A stretch of 51,626 nucleotides of DNA from an uncultured Dorea sp. (lineage in GTDB: Bacteria > Bacillota_A > Clostridia > Lachnospirales > Lachnospiraceae), in NCBI GenBank assembly GCA_910579015.1, contig CAJTRO010000016.1, positions 10,806 to 62,431 of the forward strand. The letters are read 5' to 3'. The notes beneath the pieces were generated by a model that searched no databases, was not told where the DNA came from, and was given only the letters and a program-made list of their open reading frames with translations. This document shows positions 14,730 through 24,182 of the stretch, in pieces. Positions within the stretch are counted from its first letter, which is position 1. Each line of letters starts with the position of its first letter. The translations under genes and the position numbers were made by a program.

Positions 14730-16259
14730 TCAACCGGACCGCTTCAGGCTTTTTGGCCTGTCCACGCCGATGATGCGGTAAATGGCTTCCATATCCAGAT
14801 TCTCCCTGACGATATCTGCCAGCCTGTCATACTGCTCTTCCTTATACTCCGCCAGATCGACCGCCTTCACGTGTTCATCCGGACAGCCTTTCTGTCTAAG
14901 CAGCGCCCGGACCAGCGCCTCCACTGCCTCTGCCCGGTCGAAGATCCCGTGCACATAACAGCCGTAAACGTTATCCGTACACAGCCCGTCCTCCTTAAGC
15001 GCCCCTTTCGCGGTCTCATCCTGAAGCTTGAGCATCCGCTCTCCCTTCGTCTCTGTAACACCCATGTGGATCTCATAGCCTTCTATCTCCACCTGTTCAA
15101 GTCCGCCCAGAAGCCCGTGTACCTTATGAAAATATCCCTTCACGCGGGTACGCGTCTTCTTCGGAACGAATATAGTCTTCATCGGCAGCAGTCCCAATCC
15201 GGGCACGCTCCCCTTATGCTCCACGCCCTGCGGATCCTCGATCATCTCCCCTAACATCTGATAACCTCCGCAGATCCCGAACAACAGCCTGCCCCTGGCG
15301 CTGTGCCTTAGTATCTTCGCCTCTAACCCATTCTGCCGAAGCCACAAAAGATCCTCAATCGTGTTCTTCGTGCCCGGAAGCATCACCGCATCCGGTTCGC
15401 CGAAGTCTGCCGCTCTGCTTACGTACCGAAGCGATACATCCTCCATCCCCTCAAGCGGGGCAAAATCCGTGAAATTAGAGATCCTTGGCAGACGGATCAC
15501 CGCGATGTCAACCCTGCCCGTTTTCCCTTTCTTCCCGAACCGTTCCGTCAGGCTGTCCTCGTCGTCAATATCCAGCTGAAAATACGGCACCACCCCGCAG
15601 ACCGGGATGTTCGTCTTCTCCATGAGCATCTCAAGCCCCGGCCTTAAGATGTCTTTATCTCCCCTGAATTTGTTGATGATCGTCCCTTTGATCCGCCTTC
15701 TCTCCTCTTCCTCTAAAAGCTCGATGGTCCCCACGATCTGGGCGAACACACCTCCTCTGTCGATATCCCCCACAAGAAGGACCGGCGCGTCAACCATCCG
15801 GGCAAGCCCCATATTCACGATGTCATTCTCCTTCAGATTGATTTCCGCGGGACTTCCCGCCCCTTCTATCACGATCACATCATATTCTGCCTTGAGTTTT
15901 CCATAAGCCCTCAGGATATCCGGAATATATTCCTGCTTCCGTCTATAATATTCTGACGCCGACATCACGCCGGCCGCCTCCCCGTTTACGATCACCTGGG
16001 AGCCTGTGTCGTTCGTGGGCTTTAGGAGGATCGGGTTCATCTCCACTCCCGGCTCTATGCCGGCCGCCTCCGCCTGCATCACCTGCGCCCGTCCCATCTC
16101 CAGTCCCTCTTTCGTGATAAATGAATTCAGCGCCATGTTCTGTGACTTAAAGGGCGCCACACAAAAGCCGTCCTGGTAAAGCACCCGGCATAGACCGCCC
16201 GCCAGAATGCTCTTCCCGGCATTCGACATTGTACCCTGAATCATAATTGATCTCGCCAT
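14730..16259 (-). CDS. cbiP: Cobyric acid synthase (glutamine-hydrolysing)
   Basis: CbiP/CobQ amidates side chains b, d, e and g of adenosylcobyrinate a,c-diamide. It has 509 residues, normal for the family. The N-terminal ATP-binding domain starts IMIQGTMSNAGKSILAGGLC and contains VIVIEGAGSPAEINL. The C-terminal class-I-like amidotransferase domain has GRLLFGICGGYQMLG (nucleophile Cys330) and GCYVHGIFD with the histidine. The gene lies between cobD and cobU with gaps of about 24 nt. Confidence 0.96.
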   Translation of the reverse strand: MARSIMIQGTMSNAGKSILAGGLCRVLYQDGFCVAPFKSQNMALNSFITKEGLEMGRAQVMQAEAAGIEPGVEMNPILLKPTNDTGSQVIVNGEAAGVMSASEYYRRKQEYIPDILRAYGKLKAEYDVIVIEGAGSPAEINLKENDIVNMGLARMVDAPVLLVGDIDRGGVFAQIVGTIELLEEEERRRIKGTIINKFRGDKDILRPGLEMLMEKTNIPVCGVVPYFQLDIDDEDSLTERFGKKGKTGRVDIAVIRLPRISNFTDFAPLEGMEDVSLRYVSRAADFGEPDAVMLPGTKNTIEDLLWLRQNGLEAKILRHSARGRLLFGICGGYQMLGEMIEDPQGVEHKGSVPGLGLLPMKTIFVPKKTRTRVKGYFHKVHGLLGGLEQVEIEGYEIHMGVTETKGERMLKLQDETAKGALKEDGLCTDNVYGCYVHGIFDRAEAVEALVRALLRQKGCPDEHVKAVDLAEYKEEQYDRLADIVRENLDMEAIYRIIGVDRPKSLKRSG

Positions 16260-16283
16260 CTCGTTCTCCTCATCTTACTTCCC

Positions 16284-17324
16284 TTACTTCTGACAGATAC
16301 GCCTCAGTGCATCCACAAGCCTTACGTTCTCCTGTCTCTTCTTTACCGCGAATCTGTAGAACCCTCTGTCCAGTCCGTCGTAATTACTGCAATCGCGGAT
16401 CAGGATCCCATATTTCTTCAACTCCTCATACAGGTCAATTTCACTTCTGACAAAGATATAATTCGCCGACGGAGGATAGTATCTGATCCCAAGCTCCGTT
16501 AACTTTCCAGTGAGCCATTTCCTCTCCTGCCTGATATATTCTCTGGTCCGCACCGGATGGGCGGTGTCTCTTACCGCCGCTTCCCCGGCCTCCTGCGCCA
16601 CCACAGACACACTCCACGGCTGACGCATCCTCTCCATCCTTTTCGTCAATCCAAGATCACAGCATATCCCGTATCCCAGACGAAGCCCCGGCATCCCGTA
16701 CATCTTCGTAAATGCCCTCAGAATAAAAAGCTGTGGATATTCCCCGATCTTATGTTGCAGAGTATGCTCCTCCCACGAATCCAGAAATTCATAGAAGCAC
16801 TCATCCATCACCATACGGATCTCCTTCTCCTTACAACGCTCAAGGATCCTAAGAAGAAGTGCCTGACTGATCACATTTCCCACCGGATTAGAGGGCGAAC
16901 ACAGGAAAATCATGTCGATATCCTCCGTCAGAAATTCCAGATATTCCTCTCTAAGTTCGAACCCGCTGCTCTCTTTTAGGGGAAACAGGATAATCTCGCA
17001 ATCCACCGCTAAAAGAGCCTGCCGGTATTCGGTAAAGGACGGCGCCAGAAGGAGGGCCTTCTTCGGACGCTCTGCCATAACCAGTGCAAAGATAAGCTCC
17101 GCCCCTCCGTTTCCGAATATCAGGAAATCCTCGTCCACCTCAAGCCTTTTGGCAAGCGCCCTTCGAAGCCTCCGGCATCCGGCATCCGGATACTGCGTGA
17201 TCCGCTCGATCGCACCGTGCGCCGCCTCTATGACCGCACTGCCCGCCCCAAGAGGATTGATATTCGCCGAGAAATCCATCATTCCTTCATATGTATAGAC
17301 ATCACCGCCGTGTTGATATTCCAT
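16284..17324 (-). CDS. cobD: L-threonine-O-3-phosphate decarboxylase
   Basis: PLP enzyme of the class I/II aminotransferase fold that makes (R)-1-amino-2-propanol phosphate for the nucleotide loop. From the ATG at 17324 the protein has 346 residues and begins MEYQHGGDVYTYEGMMDFSA, typical of CobD. The frame is open to 17426, but that overlaps cbiB. FGNGGAELIFAL, DECFYEFL and FTKMYGMPGLRLGYG (PLP lysine) are visible. It lies 26 nt after cbiB, as often found, because both enzymes act on the same linker. Confidence 0.93.
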   Translation of the reverse strand: MEYQHGGDVYTYEGMMDFSANINPLGAGSAVIEAAHGAIERITQYPDAGCRRLRRALAKRLEVDEDFLIFGNGGAELIFALVMAERPKKALLLAPSFTEYRQALLAVDCEIILFPLKESSGFELREEYLEFLTEDIDMIFLCSPSNPVGNVISQALLLRILERCKEKEIRMVMDECFYEFLDSWEEHTLQHKIGEYPQLFILRAFTKMYGMPGLRLGYGICCDLGLTKRMERMRQPWSVSVVAQEAGEAAVRDTAHPVRTREYIRQERKWLTGKLTELGIRYYPPSANYIFVRSEIDLYEELKKYGILIRDCSNYDGLDRGFYRFAVKKRQENVRLVDALRRICQK

Positions 17325-17350
17325 CTTCTTATGCCATCCTTTCTTTCTGA

Positions 17351-18310
17351 TCACATCCGGCAGATCATGCGTATCCCCACTCCCAAAAACAGCATCAGCA
17401 GTGACGACGCATACATCAGGATACAAGTCCCTTTAATATCTCCGGGGCAGACGTCACGGAGCGGATCCCCGATCGTCGGCTTCTCATATAATTTCCCGAA
17501 ATAATATGCATTTCCGGCAAGCTCAACCCTAAGCGCCCCGGCGCACACCGCCTCTGTCTGCCCGGCATTGGGACTTGAATGGTTCCGTCCATCTCTCCTG
17601 TAGATCCGCCACGCATTTTTGGCGTCAAACCTTAACAGTCCTGCCGCCGCGATCATAAGAAGCGCGGAAATTCTTGCCGGAATATAGTTAAAGACATCAT
17701 CAAGCCTGGCGGCCGCCCTGCCAAAATAAAGATACCGTTCATTCTTGTATCCGATCATGGAATCCATGGTATTCACTGCTTTATAGAGAAACGCCAGCGG
17801 CGCGCCCCCTATCATCATATAGAACAACGGCGCAATTACGCCGTCCGACGTATTCTCCGCTATCGTCTCCACCGCGGCCTTCGTCACGCCTTCCTCTGTC
17901 AGTTCTTCTGTATCCCTGCCCACGATCATGGAGACCGCCTGCCTTGCGCCGGGAAGGTCCCCTGCTTCAAGCCTCGCAAACACCTTCATGCTCTCTTTCC
18001 GAAGCGAGGCCGCCGCAAGCAGCTGATAGCACCAGAACGCCTCCAATACAAATGGCAATAACGGATGTACCTTCTCTGCCAGATAAAGAAGGAGCATCAC
18101 CGTTCCAACCGTAATATTGCATACCAGGATCCAGAGGATTCCTCCCGCAAGCATAAGCCTCTTTACTGATTCTCCTGCCGCTTTTCGCAGTATTTTTTCA
18201 AGCCCCGCGATCAATAGCCCGATCATGCGGACCGGATGATAAAGCCACACCGGATCTCCAAATAACAAGTCTGACAAAAATGCCAGTAAACATATCACTG
18301 TGATTCTCAT
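17351..18310 (-). CDS. cbiB: Adenosylcobinamide-phosphate synthase
   Basis: Membrane protein that attaches aminopropanol or its phosphate to adenosylcobyric acid. The ATG at 18310 overlaps the cobC stop in an ATGA junction, so I use it rather than the open frame to 18352. N-terminal ITVICLLAFLSDLLFGDP with HPVRMIG, then AVETIAENTSDGVIAPLFYM and NTMDSMIGYKNERY, are CbiB hallmarks. About 320 residues with several membrane helices. Confidence 0.95.
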   Translation of the reverse strand: MRITVICLLAFLSDLLFGDPVWLYHPVRMIGLLIAGLEKILRKAAGESVKRLMLAGGILWILVCNITVGTVMLLLYLAEKVHPLLPFVLEAFWCYQLLAAASLRKESMKVFARLEAGDLPGARQAVSMIVGRDTEELTEEGVTKAAVETIAENTSDGVIAPLFYMMIGGAPLAFLYKAVNTMDSMIGYKNERYLYFGRAAARLDDVFNYIPARISALLMIAAAGLLRFDAKNAWRIYRRDGRNHSSPNAGQTEAVCAGALRVELAGNAYYFGKLYEKPTIGDPLRDVCPGDIKGTCILMYASSLLMLFLGVGIRMICRM

Positions 18311-18894
18311 ATTCTCTCTATCTCCGTCAATCTTCGTACACCCCTTGACCACTGCTTCTCATCAAGCTTCACTCGATAGCCCTGCCCGTTCTTCACCTGC
18401 CAGTGGTAGAAGCCCTCCTCATGGCGCGCGAACCTGTCAAGCACCGCCATGATCGTTCCCCCATGCACGACAAACGCCGCGGCCATATAAGCCTCTCTTA
18501 TGAACCTCTCTGCCGTCTCCTCAAATCCCTTCACACATCTTTCGCCAAACTCCTCCATTCCCTCTCCCTTCGGAAAGGGAATTCTTCCTCCCGAGAGAAG
18601 CCACCTCTGGTAATCCGGATGCTCCTTAAGCTCCTCATAGCTCTTGTTTTCAAAAATCCCAAAATCACATTCCCTGAGTTCATTACAGACATATCTTTTC
18701 ACCCCGGGATAGATGATCTTGGCCGTCTCCTCACACCGCTTCATAGGGCTTACCGCGACAGCCTCCACGGCCGGATAGGCAAAGGCCGCTGTCTGTCCCG
18801 GCAGCAGGGATTCATCCGTCGTCCCGATATAACGGCGAGATACATTCCCCGGTGTCATAAAATGCCGGATCATCACTATCTCCATATCAATCAC
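18307..18894 (-). CDS. cobC: Alpha-ribazole phosphatase-type histidine phosphatase
   Basis: A 195-residue histidine phosphatase superfamily member. MIRHFMTPGN replaces the usual RHGET but keeps the phospho-accepting His; AVSPMKRCEETAKII, ELRECDFGIFENKSYEEL and FVVHGGTIMAVL are the other family motifs. By context between cobS and cbiB it removes the 5'-phosphate from alpha-ribazole phosphate or adenosylcobalamin phosphate. The start is GTG at 18894, with an ATG at 18885 as alternative. The substrate rests on context. Confidence 0.88.
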   Translation of the reverse strand: MIDMEIVMIRHFMTPGNVSRRYIGTTDESLLPGQTAAFAYPAVEAVAVSPMKRCEETAKIIYPGVKRYVCNELRECDFGIFENKSYEELKEHPDYQRWLLSGGRIPFPKGEGMEEFGERCVKGFEETAERFIREAYMAAAFVVHGGTIMAVLDRFARHEEGFYHWQVKNGQGYRVKLDEKQWSRGVRRLTEIERI

Positions 18895-18904
18895 CCGTTC
18901 CCTT

Positions 18905-19666
18905 TCACATGAATATGCCTCCCGCCGTTACGCACCCTAAGACGGCGAGTTCGCACAGCTGAAGAAAATATCCGGCAAGGTCTCCGGTAACGCCGCCGAA
19001 TTTCTTCACAGCCATCACACGATAGTAGAGAAATGTGCCCAACGCCCCGGCAGCTGCCAGCATCCCGTATCCTGGCGACAAAAGAAGCATTCCCATTATC
19101 GGAAGCAGGACGAAGAATATCAGAAGCACCACCTCATGAAGCCTTTTGGTCCCCTCCTTAAAGGTCCTCGCCAGCCCCTTCTTCGATGCGGACGGGAAGG
19201 CAAGAACAGCAAATCCGCTCAGTCCCCGCGACAATACGTATCCGCAGGCAATCACCGGAAGCATTCCCTTCGTCACCTCGCTCCACAGCCCCAGACTGAT
19301 GATGAAATAACAGCCTGCGCCGATAATGGCAAATGCGCCTGCGTGGGGATCCTTAAGGATCTCAAGCTTTCGTTCCCTGTCCCCGTAGGAACCAAGCGCA
19401 TCAATCGTATCCAGAAGCCCGTCCATATGTATCCCGCCATTGACGGCGATTGGAAGGACCGTCATGATGGAGGAGAACAACAGCACGCCGCATCCATGTT
19501 CCAGAAGATGTGTCCCGGCGCCCCACACACAGATACCTGTCAGGATCCCGACTACCGGGAAGAAGCACATTACATGCTTCGTATTCTCCGTTGTCCATGT
19601 GATCCGGGGCATAGGAAGCTTCGAATACATGGACAGCGCTATGATCAAAGACTGTAGTATGGTCAT
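18905..19666 (-). CDS. cobS: Adenosylcobinamide-GDP ribazoletransferase (cobalamin synthase)
   Basis: Polytopic membrane enzyme of 253 residues that joins adenosylcobinamide-GDP to alpha-ribazole phosphate. The catalytic metal-binding motif is visible as GGIHMDGLLDTIDALGSYGD with the following REKxxILKD-type segment (RKLEILKDPHAGAFA). FGGVTGDLAGYFLQLCEL near the C-terminus is also characteristic. It lies between cobT and cobC. Confidence 0.96.
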   Translation of the reverse strand: MTILQSLIIALSMYSKLPMPRITWTTENTKHVMCFFPVVGILTGICVWGAGTHLLEHGCGVLLFSSIMTVLPIAVNGGIHMDGLLDTIDALGSYGDRERKLEILKDPHAGAFAIIGAGCYFIISLGLWSEVTKGMLPVIACGYVLSRGLSGFAVLAFPSASKKGLARTFKEGTKRLHEVVLLIFFVLLPIMGMLLLSPGYGMLAAAGALGTFLYYRVMAVKKFGGVTGDLAGYFLQLCELAVLGCVTAGGIFM

Positions 19667-19693
19667 TCTCTCATCCTCCCCATCATGGATTTC

Positions 19694-20752
19694 TCACTTT
19701 AGTATCTCGTATTTATCAACACTGATATCCTCGAAGGTCCCCATTTCTCTGTACACCTTAAGCGCCATGTCAAGCAGCGGCATGAGCGCCACGGCACCGC
19801 TCCCTTCGCCAAGGAACATCCCGCACGTCAGAAACGGGGTGAAGCCAAGCGCTCTCAGTATGGTCTGACCGCCCGGCTCGTTGGATACATGAGAGGGCAG
19901 CATATAATCCCTTGCCTTCTTCGCCATCCTGACCGCGCACAGCGCCGCCACAGAAGAGATCAGTCCGTCGATGACCACCGGAACCCTGTAGACTGCTCCG
20001 CCAAGGAACACGCCGGTCAGCCCTGCGATGTCAAGACCGCCCACCTTGGCAAGGACATCTGTCACGTTGTCCGGATCCGGCCGATGCTTCTCTATGGCCT
20101 TTCGGATCACAGTAATCTTCTTCTCAAGCCCCTTGGAATCAAGACCGGCGCCCTTTCCCGTAATATCCTCCGCCCGCTCGCCAAGAAGGACGCTTGCAAC
20201 CGCGCTGCTGGTCGTGGTGTTGCCGATCCCCATCTCGCCGGTCGCAAGAATCTCATATCCCTGTTCCTTTAGTTCACGGACCATGCCGATCCCAATCTCG
20301 ATGGCCTTCCTGACTTCTTCTTCTGTCATCGCCGGCTCCTTCGCAAAATTTCTGGTCCCATACGCCGCCTTCTGACCGCTCTTCGTAAGGCCGGGAACAT
20401 CCACCGCTATCCCGATATCTACCGGATAGATATCTACGCCCGCCACCTTGCTCATCATACAGACGCTGGTCATGTCTCTGGTGAAATTCCCGGCGACGAT
20501 CGCCGTCACCTCCTGTCCGGTCTGGGTTACTCCCTCTTCTACCACGCCGTTATCCGCACACATGATCACCAGCGCCTTCTTATCCAGACGGTAATCGGAC
20601 GTGCCCTTGATCCCGGCGATCCGCTTGACGGCATCCTCAAGCTTTCCAAGACTGAATAACGGCTTCCCTACGGTCAGCCAGCGCTTTTCTGCCTCCTCCA
20701 TGGCAGATGCATCCGCCGGCTCTATCCTCTCGCAAATCTCCTCTATATTCAT
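19694..20752 (-). CDS. cobT: Nicotinate-nucleotide:dimethylbenzimidazole phosphoribosyltransferase
   Basis: CobT makes alpha-ribazole 5'-phosphate from the lower-ligand base and nicotinate mononucleotide. Its 352 residues include MCADNGVVEEGVTQTGQEVTA, GEMGIGNTTTSSAV and FLGEGSGAVALMPLLD with the catalytic glutamate. Its ATG overlaps the cbiA stop (ATGA). No bza genes for dimethylbenzimidazole synthesis are in the window, so the base is either imported or replaced by another benzimidazole or purine. Confidence 0.97.
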   Translation of the reverse strand: MNIEEICERIEPADASAMEEAEKRWLTVGKPLFSLGKLEDAVKRIAGIKGTSDYRLDKKALVIMCADNGVVEEGVTQTGQEVTAIVAGNFTRDMTSVCMMSKVAGVDIYPVDIGIAVDVPGLTKSGQKAAYGTRNFAKEPAMTEEEVRKAIEIGIGMVRELKEQGYEILATGEMGIGNTTTSSAVASVLLGERAEDITGKGAGLDSKGLEKKITVIRKAIEKHRPDPDNVTDVLAKVGGLDIAGLTGVFLGGAVYRVPVVIDGLISSVAALCAVRMAKKARDYMLPSHVSNEPGGQTILRALGFTPFLTCGMFLGEGSGAVALMPLLDMALKVYREMGTFEDISVDKYEILK

Positions 20753-22158
20753 ATGTATTTCCTTTCCTGCCTGCTTCGCAAACCATACTCCCTCATCTTA
20801 TCTGTAAATCTCTGCGCAAACCGTACATTTGAGTAATAGTGTATATGCGGAAACCCGGCAAATACATTTCCCTTCGTATGAATACAATCCCATGAAATAT
20901 CCCTTCCCGGTTTTCTGGCAATACAGCCGTCCCCGTTGTCGGTGCTGTCCCAGTAGTGAAATTCATGCCCCCGCAGGACTTCTCCCTGCTCCAGATATGC
21001 CCCGTTTCCGGCGCCTTCAAGCTGAACATACCCGAATCGTACCAGACGGTCTCTTCTGACCGCTCTGCCTTCTATGAACCCGGCCATCTCATAGATTCTG
21101 CCGTCCTCTCCCTCCATGGCCTCATGCAGGTACATGAAGCCGCCGCACTCCGCATGGCAGGGAAGCCCGCCGTCAAGCGCAGCCTTGATCTCTCTTCTGA
21201 GAACGGCATTCAAAGACAGCTTCCCGGCATACACTTCCGGATATCCCCCTCCTAAGAGAAGACCGCTGATACCGTCCGGAAGATGTTCGTCTTCAAGGGG
21301 ACTGAAATACACAAGTTCACATCCAAGCTTCTCAAGAAGATCCAGATTGTCCTTATAATAGAACTGAAAGGCAGGATCGCGGGCAACAGCCAGACGAAGC
21401 TTTCCCTGCTTTTCCCCTGTCTTCACCGGCATATCCGCCGGTATCTTTAGCGGGGACGCAGCTCTTGCCGTCTCTATGATCTGTTCTAAGTCGACGGTCT
21501 CTGCAAGTGTCCTGCCGACCTTCTCAAACACCGTCTTAAGATCATCGATCTCCCCGGGCGTAATAAGTCCCAGATGCCTGCTCTTCACCTGAAACACCGG
21601 ATCTTCCGGAACACAGCCCACAACCGGCACCGGACAGCCCATATCCTTAAGCCCCCGCTCGATCATCTCCTTCATCCTCGGATACACCGCCCTGGATGTA
21701 CGGTTCAGGATGATGCCCGCAATATGATGATCCTCCCGGAAGGTCAAAAAGCCTTTCAACACCGCCAGGACCGACAGTGCGGCTCCCTTACCGTTCACTG
21801 CCAGGAGCACAGGAACATCAAGGGCCTTCGCCGTCTCGTAGGAACTGCCCTTATCACTGTCAAGGGACATCCCGTCATAATATCCCATCACACCTTCGAT
21901 CACCGCCGCGTCCGCGCCCGCCGTATGTCCGGCGAACAGCCCCTTCATTACCTCCTGCCCGCAGAAGAACAGATCCAGGTTCTGGGAATCGATCCCAAGC
22001 ACCTCCCGGTGGAACATCGGATCTATGTAGTCGGGACCGCATTTTGCCGCAGCAATCTTGTATCCCCTGCTCTTCAGTGCATACATCAGACCGCAGGCGA
22101 TCGTGGTCTTACCGCATCCGCTCATGGGCGCGGCTATCATGATTCTTGGAATCCTCAT
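20749..22158 (-). CDS. cbiA: Cobyrinate a,c-diamide synthase
   Basis: CbiA uses ATP and glutamine to amidate the a and c carboxylates of cobyrinate. The 469-residue protein has an N-terminal ATP-binding domain (IAAPMSGCGKTTIACGLMYA, AVIEGVMGYYDG) and a C-terminal amidotransferase domain (GLLLGGGYPEVYAGKL, PCHAECGGFMYLHEAM with the nucleophilic Cys, and HEFHY). Four-nucleotide overlaps join it to cbiET upstream and cobT downstream. Confidence 0.97.
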   Translation of the reverse strand: MRIPRIMIAAPMSGCGKTTIACGLMYALKSRGYKIAAAKCGPDYIDPMFHREVLGIDSQNLDLFFCGQEVMKGLFAGHTAGADAAVIEGVMGYYDGMSLDSDKGSSYETAKALDVPVLLAVNGKGAALSVLAVLKGFLTFREDHHIAGIILNRTSRAVYPRMKEMIERGLKDMGCPVPVVGCVPEDPVFQVKSRHLGLITPGEIDDLKTVFEKVGRTLAETVDLEQIIETARAASPLKIPADMPVKTGEKQGKLRLAVARDPAFQFYYKDNLDLLEKLGCELVYFSPLEDEHLPDGISGLLLGGGYPEVYAGKLSLNAVLRREIKAALDGGLPCHAECGGFMYLHEAMEGEDGRIYEMAGFIEGRAVRRDRLVRFGYVQLEGAGNGAYLEQGEVLRGHEFHYWDSTDNGDGCIARKPGRDISWDCIHTKGNVFAGFPHIHYYSNVRFAQRFTDKMREYGLRSRQERKYI

Positions 22159-23393
22159 TGTATTTCCCGCCCTCTCCTGCCTCCTGCGCCGGCCGACACA
22201 ATATAGATGGGATTCTGTCCTGCCAGCATGTGATAATCCATTATCTTCTTTGCCCGTGAAATGCCCGCCTGGATGATCTCCACATCCACAAGAAGCCCCT
22301 TCTCCTCTGCCAGAAGGACCTCTTTTATAGTCTCGAGCGTGATCGCATTCAGGACTATCTTCGCCCCCGGGCTTTTTTCTATGATACAGCGCACGATCCC
22401 CGCCAGACTGCCTGAACTGCCTCCGATAAAGACGTGAGTCGGCGGTTCTAAATCCTTCAATACCCCGGGCGCAGTTCCTTTTACGATCTCCACCTGATCT
22501 GTGCAGAATTTTCTCTTATTCTGCCGGATCAGTTCCACCGCCTCATCCTTCTTCTCTATTGCATACACCCTCGCACCTTCGTGCAGCGCCGCCGTGATGG
22601 CGATGGAGCCGGTGCCCGCCCCTACGTCGTAGAGCACGAAATCTCCTGATAACTCTAGCTTTGCAATGCTGACAGCCCGGACCTCCTCCTTGGTCATGGG
22701 TACATTTCCCCGGATAAATGCATCGTCGCGGATCGACACGCCGTCCCCCGGCAAAGGCGACGGATTCTCAATATACAACACTACAAGGCCGTCTAAATCC
22801 TCCGGCCGTATGTCCGCTCCTGTCCGGTACACGATGGTCTCATCCTCATAAGAAAGAGATCTTCCAATCCAGATACGAAGCCCTGTCAGGCCATATTCCC
22901 TGATCCGGCTTACAAACTCTTCTCCCTGGCCCTTTCCCCCAAAGAGAAGAAACGTCTTCCTGTGCCTTGCCAGTATATAGATATAGGGCTGTCTTCTTCC
23001 GTGGATGCTTAACAGCTTCGCATCCTCCCAGGATACTTTCAGTCTTGCCGCAAGGTACGCAGCGGACGAGATCCCCGGAATCCCCCTCACCTCACAGCAC
23101 TCCTTAAGCGCTCCGTATAATTCCCGGGCGCCGCTGTAGAATCCGATGTCGCCGGAATATAAGACCGCAATCTTCTGGTACTCTGGATGGGCTGTAATGA
23201 TCTCCCGGATCCGTTCCGGCTGATATTCATAATAAACCGCCTTTGACCGGCATCCGGCTCTATAGACCGCTTCCACCATCCGCCTTGCCCCGATCAGGCA
23301 ATCGCTCTGAACGACCGCCTGTACTGCTTCTTCCGTGAGGGTTTCCATCGTTCCCATACCGATGCCTATAAGCTTTGCCTGTGCCCTATTCAT
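22155..23393 (-). CDS. cbiET: Cobalt-precorrin-7 C5-methyltransferase / cobalt-precorrin-6B C15-methyltransferase fusion
   Basis: A 412-residue CbiE-CbiT fusion, equivalent to CobL. Residues 1 to about 205 are the tetrapyrrole methylase CbiE (KLIGIGMGTMETLTEEA, VLYSGDIGFYSGARELY, GIPGISSAAYLAARL). Residues about 225-412 are the class-I methyltransferase CbiT (VPMTKEEVRAVSIAKL, DVGAGTGSIAITAA, FIGGSSGSLAGIV), which methylates C15 and decarboxylates the acetate at C12. It overlaps cbiH and cbiA by a few bases. Confidence 0.96.
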   Translation of the reverse strand: MNRAQAKLIGIGMGTMETLTEEAVQAVVQSDCLIGARRMVEAVYRAGCRSKAVYYEYQPERIREIITAHPEYQKIAVLYSGDIGFYSGARELYGALKECCEVRGIPGISSAAYLAARLKVSWEDAKLLSIHGRRQPYIYILARHRKTFLLFGGKGQGEEFVSRIREYGLTGLRIWIGRSLSYEDETIVYRTGADIRPEDLDGLVVLYIENPSPLPGDGVSIRDDAFIRGNVPMTKEEVRAVSIAKLELSGDFVLYDVGAGTGSIAITAALHEGARVYAIEKKDEAVELIRQNKRKFCTDQVEIVKGTAPGVLKDLEPPTHVFIGGSSGSLAGIVRCIIEKSPGAKIVLNAITLETIKEVLLAEEKGLLVDVEIIQAGISRAKKIMDYHMLAGQNPIYIVSAGAGGRRGREIQ

Positions 23394-24132
23394 TGCTGTA
23401 TCCTCTGGGCGTGACCATCCTGCCCTTCACCTTCTTCGTCTGGCTGTTTCCCACGAACACGGTTGTAAACATATCGACCTCTACATCCTTAAGCTGATCC
23501 AGTGTATACAGGGCGCTTTCTTCCCCGTCCCTGCCGATATTCCTCACAATCCCGCATACGGTTTCCCCCGCCTTGCTCCTGCCCATGATCTCGCAGGCTT
23601 TCCTTAAATGATCCTTCCTCTTTTTGCTTGATGGATTATAAAGGCAGATACAGAAATCCGCTTCCGCGGCCATGGCGAGGCGCTTTTCTATCTTCTCCCA
23701 CGGAGTCAGAAGATCGCTTAAGCTTATGACAGCAAAATCATGGATCAGCGGAGCTCCCAGTACCGCCGCACCGCTAAGCGCCGCCGTGATCCCGGGGACC
23801 ACCTCCACCTCAATATCCGGATAATCCTCTGCCATCTCAAGGAGCAGTCCCGCCATGCCGTACACTCCTGCGTCTCCGCTGCACACCATGGCCGCATCCT
23901 TCCCGCCGCGCGCCCGTTCAAACGCAGTCTCACAGCGTTTGACCTCCTGTGTCATGGGAGTTGTGATGAATTCCTTATCCTTTAATTCCCAGTCCTTTAA
24001 CTCTTTCCTGACCAGTTCCACATACACGGTATAACCGATAATGACGTCGCAGCCTGCTATGACCTGCCTTGCTTCCTCCGTCATCTTCCCGGCATTCCCG
24101 GGACCGATCCCCACTGCATATATCTTCCCCAT
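23386..24132 (-). CDS. cbiH: Cobalt-precorrin-3 C17-methyltransferase
   Basis: SAM-dependent ring-contraction methyltransferase. From the ATG at 24132 (GGGAGG 7 nt upstream) it has 248 residues and begins MGKIYAVGIGPGNAGKMTEE. CSGDAGVYGMAGLLLEMAE and GITAALSGAAVLGAPLIHDF are typical. An in-frame start at 24186 would overlap cbiF and lacks a clear Shine-Dalgarno. It is followed by cbiET with an 8-nt overlap. Confidence 0.95.
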   Translation of the reverse strand: MGKIYAVGIGPGNAGKMTEEARQVIAGCDVIIGYTVYVELVRKELKDWELKDKEFITTPMTQEVKRCETAFERARGGKDAAMVCSGDAGVYGMAGLLLEMAEDYPDIEVEVVPGITAALSGAAVLGAPLIHDFAVISLSDLLTPWEKIEKRLAMAAEADFCICLYNPSSKKRKDHLRKACEIMGRSKAGETVCGIVRNIGRDGEESALYTLDQLKDVEVDMFTTVFVGNSQTKKVKGRMVTPRGYSNE

Positions 24133-24182
24133 CCGGCTTCCTCCCGTTTCTCTTTGTTCAAATACTTTACGCCTTATCAAAG